In this document: in pieces, positions 18,013 to 27,202 of the stretch
Position numbering within the stretch: position 1 is the first letter of the stretch
How the letters are laid out: each line of letters starts with the position of its first letter
NCBI RefSeq assembly: GCF_030159255.1
Contig: NZ_BSCT01000009.1
Span: 1 to 64,000 of the forward strand
DNA: 64,000 bases
Reading direction: 5' to 3'
From: Bradyrhizobium sp. SSBR45G
GTDB lineage: Bacteria > Pseudomonadota > Alphaproteobacteria > Rhizobiales > Xanthobacteraceae
Notes under the pieces: model-generated
Databases searched by the model: none
What the model was told of the DNA's origin: nothing
The model's input: the letters and a program-made list of their open reading frames with translations, nothing else
Translations under genes and position numbers: made by a program

Positions 18013-18226
18013 CACGGCGATGACGGTCCCGTCGCCCGCATCAGCGCAGACGGGAGTCATAATCCGTCGCAACAGCCGCGTTGGGCGCCCATTTCCGGGC
18101 GATATCAGCCCTCATCCCGGCCGCATTGGCCCCGCATACCGGCCGCGATGGACAAGCACGGCCAAGGTCGGCTAGACGACACGGCGCCTTCATTCCGGTC
18201 GATCGACCCAGCGAGCCCTGCGACTG

Positions 18227-19006
18227 ATGACCACGCCCAAGCGATATGAGCGGATCGCCTTCGTCGCGAGCCCGAGTGCCGAGGCGCAGGCTGCGCTGAC
18301 CCAGCTGAGCGCGCTGTATGGGAATTCCGATCCCGATCTGGCCGATGTCGTCGTCGCCCTCGGCGGCGACGGCCTGATGCTGCAGACGCTGCACGACCAA
18401 ATGCGCTCGGGCAAGCCGATCTACGGCATGCATCGCGGCACGGTCGGCTTCCTGATGAACGAGTTCTCGACCATCGATCTGCACGGGCGGCTCGAGGCGG
18501 CGCAGGAATCGGTGATCCATCCGCTTCTGATGCGGGCGACCGACGCGGGCGGCGAGGTTCACATTCATCACGCCATCAACGAGGTCTACCTGTTCCGCCA
18601 GACCGCGCAGACCGCACGGCTGCGGATCATGATCGACGAGCGCGAGCGCATGCCGGAGCTGATCGCCGACGGCGTGCTGGTGGCGACGCCGGCGGGCTCG
18701 ACCGCCTATAATCTCTCGGTGCAGGGCCCGATCCTGCCGATCAATGCCGCGCTGCTGGCGCTGACGCCGATCAGCGCGTTCCGGCCGCGGCGCTGGCGCG
18801 GCGCCCTGCTCCCCAACACCGCCTATGTCATCGTCGAGGTGCTCGAGGGCGACAAGCGGCCGGTGGCAGCCGTCGCCGACCACGACGAGGTCCGCAACGT
18901 CCGCCGCGTCGAGGTGCTCTCGGACAAGACGATCTCGATGCGGATGCTGTTCGACGCCGGCCACAGCCTGGAAGAGCGCATCCTGAGCGAGCAGTTCGGC
19001 TATTAG
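18227..19006 (+). CDS. nadK: NAD kinase
   Basis: The 259-residue product has the diagnostic motifs [16 protein letters not shown] (GGDG at residues 46-49), [13 protein letters not shown], and [20 protein letters not shown]. It phosphorylates NAD to NADP using ATP. Length fits the short bacterial type. ATG at 18227 starts [17 protein letters not shown]. It stands alone, with a repeat-filled spacer after it. Confidence 0.95.
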   Translation: MTTPKRYERIAFVASPSAEAQAALTQLSALYGNSDPDLADVVVALGGDGLMLQTLHDQMRSGKPIYGMHRGTVGFLMNEFSTIDLHGRLEAAQESVIHPLLMRATDAGGEVHIHHAINEVYLFRQTAQTARLRIMIDERERMPELIADGVLVATPAGSTAYNLSVQGPILPINAALLALTPISAFRPRRWRGALLPNTAYVIVEVLEGDKRPVAAVADHDEVRNVRRVEVLSDKTISMRMLFDAGHSLEERILSEQFGY

Positions 19007-19049
19007 CACGGGCGTCGGTCGCTGGATGGCGGCCCCCGCTCCCTCCACC

Positions 19050-19125
19050 CGTCATTGCGAGCGCAGCGAAGCAATCCAGAATCCCGCCCACGACTCTGGA
19101 TGGATTCGCTGCGCTCCCAATGACG
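19050..19125. repeat. Palindromic repeat, family A (diverged copy)
   Basis: The left arm (19050-19079) is identical to that at 13202-13231. The right arm (19096-19125) has two substitutions. Immediately followed by a family B repeat. Confidence 0.85.
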
Positions 19126-19167
19126 GCGGAAAGAGAGTCGCAAGACGCCCGCCCCACGCTCTCCACG

Positions 19168-19317
19168 CGTCATTCCGGGGCGCCCGAAGGGCGAGCCCGG
19201 AATCCATAACCACGGGATGGTGTGAGGTGCGAGATGGCAGTGGCTCCTGTCTTCGCCACATCACCGCTCGGGGTTATGGATTCCGGGCTCGCGCGTTCCG
19301 CGCGCCCCGGAATGACG
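19168..19317. repeat. 150-bp palindromic repeat, family B (copy 1)
   Basis: It starts CGTCATTCCGGGGCGC and ends GCGCCCCGGAATGACG. Inner arms GAATCCATAACCAC and GGTTATGGATTCC flank a less conserved centre. Copies 2 and 3 (20789-20938, 25679-25828) have exactly the same length. Confidence 0.92.
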
Positions 19318-19437
19318 GCGGAGAGCGTGGGGCGCGCCTGCCCAAAACACCCTTGCCGCAACGCTTTGTTAACCCGGCGCTCCTTATGGTTAATGCGCGT
19401 TGACCACCTTCATGGGTGATGCCTTCAGGCCGGCCAA

Positions 19438-19983
19438 ATGTATCGCATCGACTTCAACAAGCTGCGCTTCCTCGTCTGCGACGACAACCCGCACATGCGC
19501 CGCATCCTGCGCACGCTGCTGCATTCGTTCGGCGCCCGCGAGGTCAACGAGGCCGAGGACGGCGCCACCGCGCTCGAAATGTACACCCATTTCTCGCCTG
19601 ACATCGTCATCACCGATTGGGCGATGCCGATCTTCGACGGCCTCGAGCTGGCGCAGATGATTCGGCAGCCGGAAGCCAAGGGCAATCCCTACGCGCCGAT
19701 CATCATGCTCACAGGCCATTCGGAGAAGCGCCGCGTCACCGTCGCGCGCGATGCCGGCGTGACCGAGTTTCTCGCCAAGCCGATCTCGGCCAAGGGCCTC
19801 TACCAGCGCATCCTCAACGTGGTCGCCAATCCCCGCCCCTTCATCAAGACCAAGACCTATTTCGGACCGGACCGGCGCCGCAACACCAACAGCGCCTATA
19901 TCGGCCCCGAGCGCCGGATCGGTGGCGAGGCGGAGATCTTCCAGCAGCCGTCACTTCTGGATAAAGCGCGCTCCGCGGTTTGA
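19438..19983 (+). CDS. Single-domain response regulator with basic C-terminal tail
   Basis: The 181-residue product is a CheY-like receiver: acidic pair D15-D16 (FLVCDDNPHMRR), phosphoacceptor D60 (VITDWAMPIFDG), T92 and K114 (EFLAKPIS). The last 50 residues carry two copies of a (F/I)GP(D/E)RR motif and no DNA-binding domain. It would receive phosphate and signal through protein contacts. The Hpt-protein gene starts 124 bp downstream on the same strand, which suggests a phosphorelay pair. Confidence 0.9.
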   Translation: MYRIDFNKLRFLVCDDNPHMRRILRTLLHSFGAREVNEAEDGATALEMYTHFSPDIVITDWAMPIFDGLELAQMIRQPEAKGNPYAPIIMLTGHSEKRRVTVARDAGVTEFLAKPISAKGLYQRILNVVANPRPFIKTKTYFGPDRRRNTNSAYIGPERRIGGEAEIFQQPSLLDKARSAV

Positions 19984-20106
19984 GGGCGCAGCAGTGAGCC
20001 TCTGTTAACGCCGTCCGGGATTCGCCGCACAGCAGGTCCCGGTCCTCGGCTATGAATCCTAACTTCGGTCAGATTGCGTTGGTCGGCATCACCTGAGGAG
20101 ATCGAG

Positions 20107-20691
20107 ATGGCGAAAGACAAGGCTCCGGCGATCCAGGTCAAGAGCTATGCCTCGCATCATGTGATCACCCAGCCGAACCCGCTGAAGAAGGTGCTGCACA
20201 GAACCGACGAGAAGGATCTCGACGATCCGATCGCGCGCGCCGAAGCCGCGCTGGCCGGACTGTCCGGCGAGTTCAAGTCATGGATGGACACCGAGGCCGA
20301 GCGGCTGTCGAAGGGTTACGCGAGCGTGCTCAAGAGCGGCTTCGATGACGACGCGTGCGAGGAGATGTTCCGTGCCGCCCACGACATCAAGGGCGATGCC
20401 GCGACCTTCGGCTATCCGGCCGCCGCCGAGGTCGCCGACAGCCTGTGCCGGATCATCGAGCACGCGCCGGATCTCGAGAAGGTCCCCGCCGAGCTGTTCG
20501 AGCATCACGTCAACGCCATCCAGGCGATCGTGCACGATCATACGAAGTACCACAGCCCGACCGTCGCCGCCGAGCTGAGCCGTCGCCTGCGCCGCGTCGC
20601 CGACGACTATCTGGTCCAGGTCAACCGCAACCGGCCGGAGCATCTGGAGGCGATTTTGGCGCCAAGCTTGGTGCCGAGCGATCAGCCGTAG
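20107..20691 (+). CDS. Hpt-domain phosphotransfer protein
   Basis: The 194-residue product has a disordered N-terminus and a histidine phosphotransfer domain centred on AAHDIKGDAATFGYPAAAEV, with phosphoacceptor H92. There is no kinase or receiver domain. It could pass phosphate to or from the receiver protein encoded just upstream. ATG at 20107 follows GAGGAGATCGAG, a good ribosome-binding site. The kinase that feeds this pair is not in the window. Confidence 0.88.
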   Translation: MAKDKAPAIQVKSYASHHVITQPNPLKKVLHRTDEKDLDDPIARAEAALAGLSGEFKSWMDTEAERLSKGYASVLKSGFDDDACEEMFRAAHDIKGDAATFGYPAAAEVADSLCRIIEHAPDLEKVPAELFEHHVNAIQAIVHDHTKYHSPTVAAELSRRLRRVADDYLVQVNRNRPEHLEAILAPSLVPSDQP

Positions 20692-20788
20692 GCTTGCTGG
20701 CGACAGCACTATTTGTGCGGTTGCGCGGGCAATCCGGATATCGCTTCGCTCGTCCGAGCTACGGCACTATGGGCACATTCTCTCCGCT

Positions 20789-20938
20789 CGTCATTCCGGG
20801 GCGCGCGCAGCGCGAGCCCGGAATCCATAGCCACAGAACGATGTGTGGTACGAGATGGCAATGGCGCTTGCCTTCGCCAAACGACGGCTCGGGGTTATGG
20901 ATTCCGGGCTCATCGCTGCGCGATGCCCCGGAATGACG
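20789..20938. repeat. 150-bp palindromic repeat, family B (copy 2)
   Basis: Same ends and length as the copy at 19168-19317, with an inner GGGGTTATGGATTCCGGGCT arm. It fills the spacer between the convergent Hpt and DUF2336 genes. Confidence 0.92.
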
Positions 20939-20996
20939 TGGAGAGAGATAGGACGCTCTCTCACAACGGTGTCGCGGATCGACCGCGAGCCGCGGC

Positions 20997-22172
20997 TCAC
21001 GCCGCGATCAGCCCGAACTCCACCCCCGCTACAAAGTCCTCCGCCATCACCTCGTCGCAGAATTCGCGGGCCTCGTCGCGGGCCGACTCGGTGGCGAACC
21101 GTCGCAGCAGGATCAACAGCGGCTCGGCGGCGTCGCGATCGGTGGCGCAATGCGTCAGCACGCGCTCGACCATCTTGCGGCGCAGGATCGCCGCTCCACT
21201 CAAAGTGTCCGCAAAGCCGTTCTCGCGGCAGACCTCCAGCGCGATGGCGAACGCATCGAAGGTGGTGTCGGGAATGCCCGCCTTGCGCAGCAGCCCCTGC
21301 AGGCTGGCGCGGCCGCGGTCGTTGAGCAGCGCGGACACCCTCGCCCGCGGCATCTCCGCGAGCTCCGAGAGCGCGATCTCGAACAATTCGACATTGCCTG
21401 AGAGCAGCGCGCGCAGGATCAGGCCCGCGGTGAGCTGCGAGGTGACACGCAGGTGCTCGACGAGGCCGCGCAGCTCCTCGCCGCGCGTGCGCGCCGCGAT
21501 CGTGATGGTCGAGCGGTCGCGCGCCTCGCTGGTGATGCGCCCGGCCCGGTCGAGGCTGAGCCAGTTGCGGGCCACGACGAACTGCGCCAGCGTCTCCGAC
21601 AGCTTGTCGACCAGTGCGGCGCGGGTGGCCGCCGGCAGATCGTCCAGCACCAGCATCGCTTCGCGGATGGCGGCGAGATGGCCATGCCGCTCGACGATGC
21701 GATCCCAGGAGAAGGGCGCGAGCTCGGCATAGGCGTTCTCGATCAGTTCGAGCGCTGCGGCCGCGCTGCCGACCTCGGCGATCGCGGCACAGACCGGCGC
21801 CGGCAAGCCGACACGGCGCGCGATCGCACATTGGGTTTCGGAATTGCCGGTCGCGACGATGTCGACGAGGTCGGCATCGATCAGGAGCGGCGAATGTTCG
21901 AGGATGACGACGGCGACCGAGGGCTGGTCGGTGGCCAGCGCCTGGACGATGGCGGCAGGCGCCTCGTCCGAGCGCGCGAACACCTCCGCCATGGCCTGCC
22001 GCACCAGCGGCGAGGGATCGTCGAGGAGCATAAGGAGCGCGCCTTCGGCGGCACCGCGGTCCTCATCGCTGAGATCCGACAGCAACCACGCCCGCGCGAG
22101 CGCCCTGGTGGCCTCGGCCCGCTCACCGGCGGGTGCGGTTCTGACCCAACTGAGAAACTGCCGAACGATCAT
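20997..22172 (-). CDS. DUF2336-domain protein
   Basis: The 391-residue product is all-helical, with HEAT-like repeats such as LSDEDRGAAEGALLMLLDDP and PLVRQAMAEVFARSDEAPAA. This layout is that of DUF2336, a family almost confined to alphaproteobacteria. In Caulobacter a family member has been tied to flagellar regulation; carrying that role over here is inference. No signal peptide or membrane segment. ATG at 22172. Convergent with the Hpt gene and on the same strand as the lytic transglycosylase upstream. Confidence 0.8.
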   Translation of the reverse strand: MIVRQFLSWVRTAPAGERAEATRALARAWLLSDLSDEDRGAAEGALLMLLDDPSPLVRQAMAEVFARSDEAPAAIVQALATDQPSVAVVILEHSPLLIDADLVDIVATGNSETQCAIARRVGLPAPVCAAIAEVGSAAAALELIENAYAELAPFSWDRIVERHGHLAAIREAMLVLDDLPAATRAALVDKLSETLAQFVVARNWLSLDRAGRITSEARDRSTITIAARTRGEELRGLVEHLRVTSQLTAGLILRALLSGNVELFEIALSELAEMPRARVSALLNDRGRASLQGLLRKAGIPDTTFDAFAIALEVCRENGFADTLSGAAILRRKMVERVLTHCATDRDAAEPLLILLRRFATESARDEAREFCDEVMAEDFVAGVEFGLIAA

Positions 22173-22513
22173 GGTCTTTCCGGCTTACGCAACTTGCAAA
22201 CAAGGCCACGGGGGGCCTCAACAACACCGAAAATAAACCACGACGCTTAACAAAGCGTTCACCATAAGTGGCTGGTTTTGTTGATGTTTTGTTAAGGCCG
22301 GGAGTTAATACAATATTAGGATACCGTTTTTGGCGACGTTTGCCGTAATCCGACGGGCCAAAACGACCGCCCACCCCCGCAAAAAAAATGATGATCGTAA
22401 CCGGCCCGATCGCCAGCGACACGCCGCGCTGCGTAACCCGGATGAGCGGAGGCCTGCGCTCTCCGGGCGGGCGCGATCACTCATCTGGGTTACGAGAGGC
22501 TACGCGTCGGCAG
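22173..22513. other. Spacer with DUF2336 promoter and one palindrome
   Basis: This 340-bp spacer includes an AT-rich part at about 22225-22330 with several TTAA words, suited to the promoter of the DUF2336 gene. The family C repeat at 22432-22494 follows the lytic transglycosylase gene. No gene seen. Confidence 0.5.
22432..22494. repeat. Palindromic repeat, family C
   Basis: CGTAACCCGGATGAG (22432-22446) pairs with CTCATCTGGGTTACG (22480-22494), with one mismatch. It lies 20 bp beyond the stop of the lytic transglycosylase gene. Confidence 0.82.
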
Positions 22514-23545
22514 TCAGCCGGAGAACGTGCCGTTGGGGTCGCTGAACAGGTCGAGGCGGCGCTGGCCACTGCCGCTGCCAGTATTGTTGCTGCCGGCGTC
22601 GGCAGAGTCGGCGCTGGCGACCGGCGAGCGGCCCCACAATTCGCGGACCGTCGGCGACACCGCCTGGCTCGACTGACCGTCGACCTGGAAAAGCGAGCGG
22701 AACATCGGATCGGCCGGCCGGCCCGCCGATGCGTCCGCCGTCGTCGCGGACGCGGCTTGGGCGCCGCGCGCATCCGGGAACATCGAGAGAAAGGTGGCGG
22801 TGTCGGTTGTCGGCAGCGCGCCGCCGCCGGCCGAGTTGGCCACCGCGACGTTCGGCGAGGAGCCACCATAGAGCGCGAGTGCCCCGCGGGTCGTCGAGGA
22901 GTTGGCAGCGCCGGCGTAGCGGGTGTTCAGCACCGAATAGACCTGGGAGACGCTGCGGGCCTGGCCGTCCCGATCATAGAAGATCGAGCGGTTGGCTACG
23001 GCTGCGTTGGGAAACATCTGCGCCGCGGACGCACTCGGGGTGTCCTGGGCGCTGGTGATCAGCTTCGCGGCTCCGCCGACGCCCATGAAGTGCGCCATGT
23101 AGAGTTCGGAATCGCTCGGCCGCCGGCCGATCTTGGCGGTCAGCTGGAAGCTGTTGGATTGGGTCAGCGCAGCGGCCATGGCCGACGACGCCTTGGGGTC
23201 GTCGCGCAGCTTCATGATCGCCTGCCGCATGCCGGGATCGCTGACCGTGTAGTCGCCGGACGACGTCCGCGTGATGGCGTCGGCGTATTGGCCGTAGCCG
23301 AGATCGGCGCCGGCTTCCTTCACCGTGCCGAGCCAGGTCTGGTCGATGAACTGATAGAGCCCGCGCGCCGACGACGTCGAGGCGCCCGCGGTCGGGTTGA
23401 AGTCCGACTCCATCTTCGCGGTCGACAGCAGATATTCGAAGCTGGCGCCGACGCTATCGGCCGCCTGCTTGATGGCGCCGGCCACCTTCGCCCGGACGCC
23501 GTCGAGCAGTCCCGCTGGTGAGGAATTGGATGCGTCGACCGACAT
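22514..23545 (-). CDS. SLT-type lytic transglycosylase
   Basis: The 343-residue product has a soluble lytic transglycosylase core near its N-terminus: YLLSTAKMESDFNPTAGAST with catalytic E46, then SSARGLYQFIDQTWLGTVKE. The rest is low-complexity Ser/Ala-rich. These enzymes cut peptidoglycan glycan strands to make room for machines such as flagella. No classical signal peptide is seen, so export may use another route. A perfect CtrA-type box lies 76 bp upstream (23621-23635). Neighbouring genes are signalling proteins, which fits a motility link. Confidence 0.85.
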   Translation of the reverse strand: MSVDASNSSPAGLLDGVRAKVAGAIKQAADSVGASFEYLLSTAKMESDFNPTAGASTSSARGLYQFIDQTWLGTVKEAGADLGYGQYADAITRTSSGDYTVSDPGMRQAIMKLRDDPKASSAMAAALTQSNSFQLTAKIGRRPSDSELYMAHFMGVGGAAKLITSAQDTPSASAAQMFPNAAVANRSIFYDRDGQARSVSQVYSVLNTRYAGAANSSTTRGALALYGGSSPNVAVANSAGGGALPTTDTATFLSMFPDARGAQAASATTADASAGRPADPMFRSLFQVDGQSSQAVSPTVRELWGRSPVASADSADAGSNNTGSGSGQRRLDLFSDPNGTFSG

Positions 23546-23620
23546 GGGAAGACCCGCTGTTTGCAGATTCGCTGGCAGACGAACGCGCCGGAAACATCAG
23601 GCAAATTGCGGCGGGCATGG

Positions 23621-23635
23621 TTAATGGCTGGTTAA
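23621..23635. promoter_or_regulatory. CtrA-type box upstream of the lytic transglycosylase gene
   Basis: TTAATGGCTGGTTAA is an exact TTAA-N7-TTAA match to the alphaproteobacterial CtrA consensus. It lies 76 bp before the start of the minus-strand gene. Confidence 0.6.
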
Positions 23636-23765
23636 TTCGCCGGCCCGACAAGGCCAATGAACGACCCGGACATTTGCGGATGCAGGTCGCTGGCCGACCT
23701 GCCCGCGCCGAGCTTCATATTCACGGCGCGACCCGGCTCCCGCGAACTGCCGCTCGATTTGCCGC

Positions 23766-24191
23766 CTATTTGCGATAGACCGCAGCCGGGTCGAACAGCC
23801 TGTCGGCATCGACGAACACGAGCCGTGCCCCGTCCCCGTCGGCGCTTTCAACCTTGCGATAGAAGCAGGAGTGACGGCCGGTGTGACAGGCCGCCCCGCG
23901 CTGCTCGACGCGCAGCCAGACCGCGTCCTGATCGCAATCCGTGCGCATCTCGACCACGCGCTGGGTCTGGCCCGAGCTCTCACCTTTCCGCCACAGCGCG
24001 TTGCGCGAGCGGCTGAAATACCAGGCCTCCCCGGTCGCGATGGTCCGGCGCAGCGCCTCGTCGTTCATGTGGGCGACCATCAGCACGTCGCCGCTGACCG
24101 CATCGGTGGTGACGCAGGTGACGAGGCCGGCGGCGTCGAACTTGGGCAGGAAGGCCAAGCCCTCCTCGCGCTCAACTGAGGATGCAGACAC
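23766..24191 (-). CDS. hisI: Phosphoribosyl-AMP cyclohydrolase
   Basis: The 141-residue product carries the HisI signatures: [20 protein letters not shown], then [11 protein letters not shown] with metal ligands D85, D87 and D89, then [11 protein letters not shown] with C102 and C109. It opens the adenine ring of phosphoribosyl-AMP in histidine biosynthesis. It is the stand-alone form, not fused to HisE. The start is GTG at 24191. folE follows upstream on the same strand with a 42-bp gap, so they form an operon. Confidence 0.96.
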   Translation of the reverse strand: MSASSVEREEGLAFLPKFDAAGLVTCVTTDAVSGDVLMVAHMNDEALRRTIATGEAWYFSRSRNALWRKGESSGQTQRVVEMRTDCDQDAVWLRVEQRGAACHTGRHSCFYRKVESADGDGARLVFVDADRLFDPAAVYRK

Positions 24192-24233
24192 GAAATTCTC
24201 GCTAAGACCTTGGCAAGCCGGCGTTTGGCGCGC

Positions 24234-24941
24234 CTAACGCTGCGGCGAGCGCACCATCGAGAGGAAACGCCCCTGCTCGGCCGGATTGTCCCGGAACATG
24301 CCGGTGAAACGGCTGGTGAAGGTGACCGCGCCATGCTTGGCGACGCCGCGCACCGACATGCAGGTGTGCTCGGCCTCGATCATCACGGCGACGCCGCGCG
24401 GCTTCAGCACCTCGTCGATCGCGGCTGCGATCTGGGCGGTGAGATGCTCCTGGGTCTGCAGCCGGCGCGCGAAGATGTCGGTCAGGCGCGCGAGCTTGGA
24501 CAGGCCCACGACGCGCTCGACCGGCGTATAGGCGATATGCGCGCGGCCGTAGAAGGGCATCATGTGATGCTCGCATTGCGACGTGAACTCGATATCGCGA
24601 ATCAGCACGAAGTCGTCATAGCCGGCGGTTTCGCCGAAGGTCCGGTCCAGCACCTCAGCCGGGCACTGATGATAGCCTTGGAACAACTCGTCATAGGCCT
24701 CGACGACCCGGCGCGGGGTATCGACCAGGCCCTCGCGGGTGGGATCCTCGCCGATGTAATTCAGCAGCGTATAGACCGCGGCCTCAGCCTCGGCGCGCGA
24801 CGGCCTAGGACGGTCGGCGCGCACGGCAGCAGCCAGAAACTCCGCCGGATCGAGCTCCGCCGGGCGCTCACCCGCCAGCTTGGCCTCGGATGACTTGCCA
24901 TCGGGCGTGGTCCCGCGCAGCGTCTTGATCAAAGCGTCCAT
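24234..24941 (-). CDS. folE: GTP cyclohydrolase I
   Basis: The 235-residue product has the zinc and catalytic motifs [14 protein letters not shown] (C123, H125/H126) and [11 protein letters not shown] (C194), plus [20 protein letters not shown]. It converts GTP to dihydroneopterin triphosphate, the first step of folate synthesis. An N-terminal extension of about 45 residues is variable in the family. ATG at 24941. Upstream of hisI in the same orientation and divergent from the Fe-S scaffold gene. Confidence 0.97.
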   Translation of the reverse strand: MDALIKTLRGTTPDGKSSEAKLAGERPAELDPAEFLAAAVRADRPRPSRAEAEAAVYTLLNYIGEDPTREGLVDTPRRVVEAYDELFQGYHQCPAEVLDRTFGETAGYDDFVLIRDIEFTSQCEHHMMPFYGRAHIAYTPVERVVGLSKLARLTDIFARRLQTQEHLTAQIAAAIDEVLKPRGVAVMIEAEHTCMSVRGVAKHGAVTFTSRFTGMFRDNPAEQGRFLSMVRSPQR

Positions 24942-25181
24942 CTCAACTCCGTTCGACCGGTCGGTGGTCCGACCGGAGTGTCACCGGCAGAGCGTCACCC
25001 GCATAGAAGCATTTCCGACAGCCGAGACGCGAGCCGACTTGCGGTCTCGGGCCGGACGGCTGTGGATGTGGCTGGAATTCCTGCCAATCGTTTCCATATA
25101 GTCGCAATATAGGGCGATGAAACCCGGCCGCCAAGGCCGACCCGCCGGTAATTCCGGCGGCAGTTCCTGGACGTCAGGCAC

Positions 25182-25640
25182 ATGCTGAACGACATCTACA
25201 ACAAGCGCATCATCGAGCTCGCCGGCAACATTCCGCGCCTCGGACGGCTGGAGCATCCGGACGCGACCGCCACCGCCCATTCCAAGCTGTGCGGCTCCAC
25301 CGTGAAGGTCGATCTCAAGATGGACGGTCCCGTGGTGACCGATTTCGCCCATGACGTGAAGGCCTGCGCCCTCGGCCAGGCCTCCTCCTCGATCATGGCC
25401 CGCCATGTGATCGGCTCCAGTGCCGCCGAGCTGCGCGAGATCAGGGACACCGTCCGCCGCATGCTGAAGGAAAATGGTTCTCCTCCGGAAGGCAAATGGG
25501 CCGATATCGCCCTGCTCGAGCCGGTCCGGGACTACAAGGCCCGCCACGCCTCGACGATGCTGACCTTCGACGCCGTCGTCGATGCCATCGGCCAGATAGA
25601 GGCCAAAGCCGGCGTCAAGGCCGAGGCCGCGCCGGGCTGA
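25182..25640 (+). CDS. IscU/SufU-type iron-sulfur scaffold protein
   Basis: The 152-residue product has the NifU_N fold: MLNDIYNKRIIELAGNIPRL, SKLCGSTVKVDLKM (C37), HDVKACALGQASSSIMARH (C62), and LEPVRDYKARHASTMLTF. Scaffold proteins assemble an Fe-S cluster using three cysteines. Here the third position, usually RHAC, reads RHAS (S124), so one ligand is missing. It may work with another ligand or in a different role. yidD lies downstream, separated by a ClpP-fold gene on the other strand. ATG at 25182. Confidence 0.88.
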   Translation: MLNDIYNKRIIELAGNIPRLGRLEHPDATATAHSKLCGSTVKVDLKMDGPVVTDFAHDVKACALGQASSSIMARHVIGSSAAELREIRDTVRRMLKENGSPPEGKWADIALLEPVRDYKARHASTMLTFDAVVDAIGQIEAKAGVKAEAAPG

Positions 25641-25678
25641 GCCCGAGACGCCAGCAGGGCCTGACGACTCTCTCCACC

Positions 25679-25828
25679 CGTCATTCCGGGGCGCGCGCAG
25701 AGCGAGCCCGGAATCCATAGTCACAGGCCGATATGTGGTGCGAGATCGCCGTGGCCCTCGTCTTCGTCTCACGACCGTTCGGGGTTATGGATTCCGGGCT
25801 CAGCCCTGCGGGCTGCCCCGGAATGACG
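25679..25828. repeat. 150-bp palindromic repeat, family B (copy 3)
   Basis: It starts CGTCATTCCGGGGCGC and ends GCCCCGGAATGACG. Length is identical to the other two copies. It lies after the Fe-S scaffold gene, in a 395-bp spacer. Confidence 0.92.
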
Positions 25829-25867
25829 ATGTGGAGAGAGCGGGCCTCGGATTGATGGACACAGACC

Positions 25868-25929
25868 CGTAGCCTGAATGAGCGAGAGGCCTGCGCCCGC
25901 AAGGGCGAAGGCCGAAAGCCATATCCGGG
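25868..25929. repeat. Diverged family C repeat
   Basis: CGTAGCCTGAATGAGCG on the left and ATATCCGGG on the right resemble the copy at 37873. It lies just after the family B repeat; no gene is present in the spacer. Confidence 0.6.
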
Positions 25930-26036
25930 TTTCTCCGAGACAGCACGTGAGACGCCAGATGTCGCTATCGCCTGCGCGCGTGCCGTGCGTTGGCTGTCGG
26001 TCATCCGCGAGACGGCGGCGGCTTTGTGGCCGCGGC

Positions 26037-27002
26037 CTATTGCTGCGGCGGGGTCGCCGCCACGGTGGCCGGGGGCAAGGCTTCGGCGGTGCGCGAGAGC
26101 GGCTTTTCGAACGACACCGAGAAGCGGTCCTGCTGCTTGGTCTGGCCCGGCTCCGTCCGCTTGGGCGCCAGTTCGGCCACGGCCGGCGTCGTGCCCTTCG
26201 GCGGCAGCACGTCGGCCAGCAGCTCGGTGGTCATGACGTTGGTCAGGCGCAGCTCCGTCCGCGACAGTTCGTGCAGATCTTCCCACGGCGGCACGTTGAG
26301 GGCGAGAAGCAGCAGGTCGCCGGCGCCGCCCATGTCGAAGGTGTATTTGGCCAGACGCCCGATGTCGCGCTCGACGATCATCAGGTCCTGCGCCGAGTAG
26401 CTCGCCGCCTTGGCGTCGTCGGCACGGTCGCCCATCCAGATCTGGTGGACGCGGACATGCGCGGTGTCGGGAACATAGCGCGTGGTGCCGGCCAGCAGCA
26501 GGAACACGCACATCGACTCGCAGTAAGCCTCAGGCACGATGCGCGGCCGCTCGTTCGCCCGGCTCGGACGCTGCGTCTGGCCGACGGTGGTGCGCATCTT
26601 CAGGGCGCGGAGGCGGCGGCCGAGCGTGATGGCATCGTTGACGGAGCCGCCGCTGGAGTCGAGCACGACCGTCGTGCCGGTCAGGTCACGATCCCGGGCG
26701 AACTCCTCGAAATCCTTCGGGCTGTCGCCGGTGACGATGCCGACTGCGCTGACCCAGCCACAATTCGGCTCGCAGGCCACCCAGCTGAATCGCATCGGGA
26801 GCTTGCGCTCCTCGAGCGCGCTGCCGGCGCGCGCGGAGTTAGACATCAGGGAAACCGTGCCCCCGAGCACCGCACCCAGCGCCGCAACACCGAGAAGCAT
26901 CCAGCGCAATCCACGCGACCGCAGCAATCTCACGCGCACTCCGTTCCCCCCCGTCAAGCTCGGTATGCCGTCCCTCGTCGTCCTCGCCGTCAGGCCTGAC
27001 AA
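26037..27002 (-). CDS. Membrane-anchored ClpP-fold (COG3904-like) protein
   Basis: The 321-residue product has one N-terminal membrane helix (RWMLLGVAALGAVLGGTVSL). A domain follows with VVLDSSGGSVNDAITLGRRL, YCESMCVFLLLAGTTRYV and AHVRVHQIWMG, the block pattern of COG3904 'predicted periplasmic' proteins, which resemble ClpP/SDH serine peptidases. A serine in ESMC sits where the nucleophile would be. Proteolytic activity is not proven. The C-terminal 60 residues are Pro/Ala-rich. A larger relative is encoded at 34109-35590. Confidence 0.75.
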   Translation of the reverse strand: MSGLTARTTRDGIPSLTGGNGVRVRLLRSRGLRWMLLGVAALGAVLGGTVSLMSNSARAGSALEERKLPMRFSWVACEPNCGWVSAVGIVTGDSPKDFEEFARDRDLTGTTVVLDSSGGSVNDAITLGRRLRALKMRTTVGQTQRPSRANERPRIVPEAYCESMCVFLLLAGTTRYVPDTAHVRVHQIWMGDRADDAKAASYSAQDLMIVERDIGRLAKYTFDMGGAGDLLLLALNVPPWEDLHELSRTELRLTNVMTTELLADVLPPKGTTPAVAELAPKRTEPGQTKQQDRFSVSFEKPLSRTAEALPPATVAATPPQQ

Positions 27003-27202
27003 ATCAGCCTCAAATCCGTTATGAGTCTGTCACATCATTGTCTGGAATCGTATCCGGGCAATCCCCGACCGTCCAGGTGCGCCGCATCGCAGCGTTGCTG
27101 AAAACCGGCCATTGTTGCATCACATCATCACACGAGCACGCGAGCCCGGGTTTCCTGCCGAGGAACCGCTCACACTGCGCACATCAGTCCGGCAAAGCGC
27201 CC

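Noticed and set aside
15373..18072. 899-residue minus-strand frame
   Set aside because: It lies exactly opposite the cyclase and FecR-like genes. The product is Arg/His/Gln-rich with no domain.
22274..22297. Possible CtrA box in the DUF2336 upstream region
   Set aside because: The TTAA words there are nine bases apart, not seven, so they do not fit the consensus.
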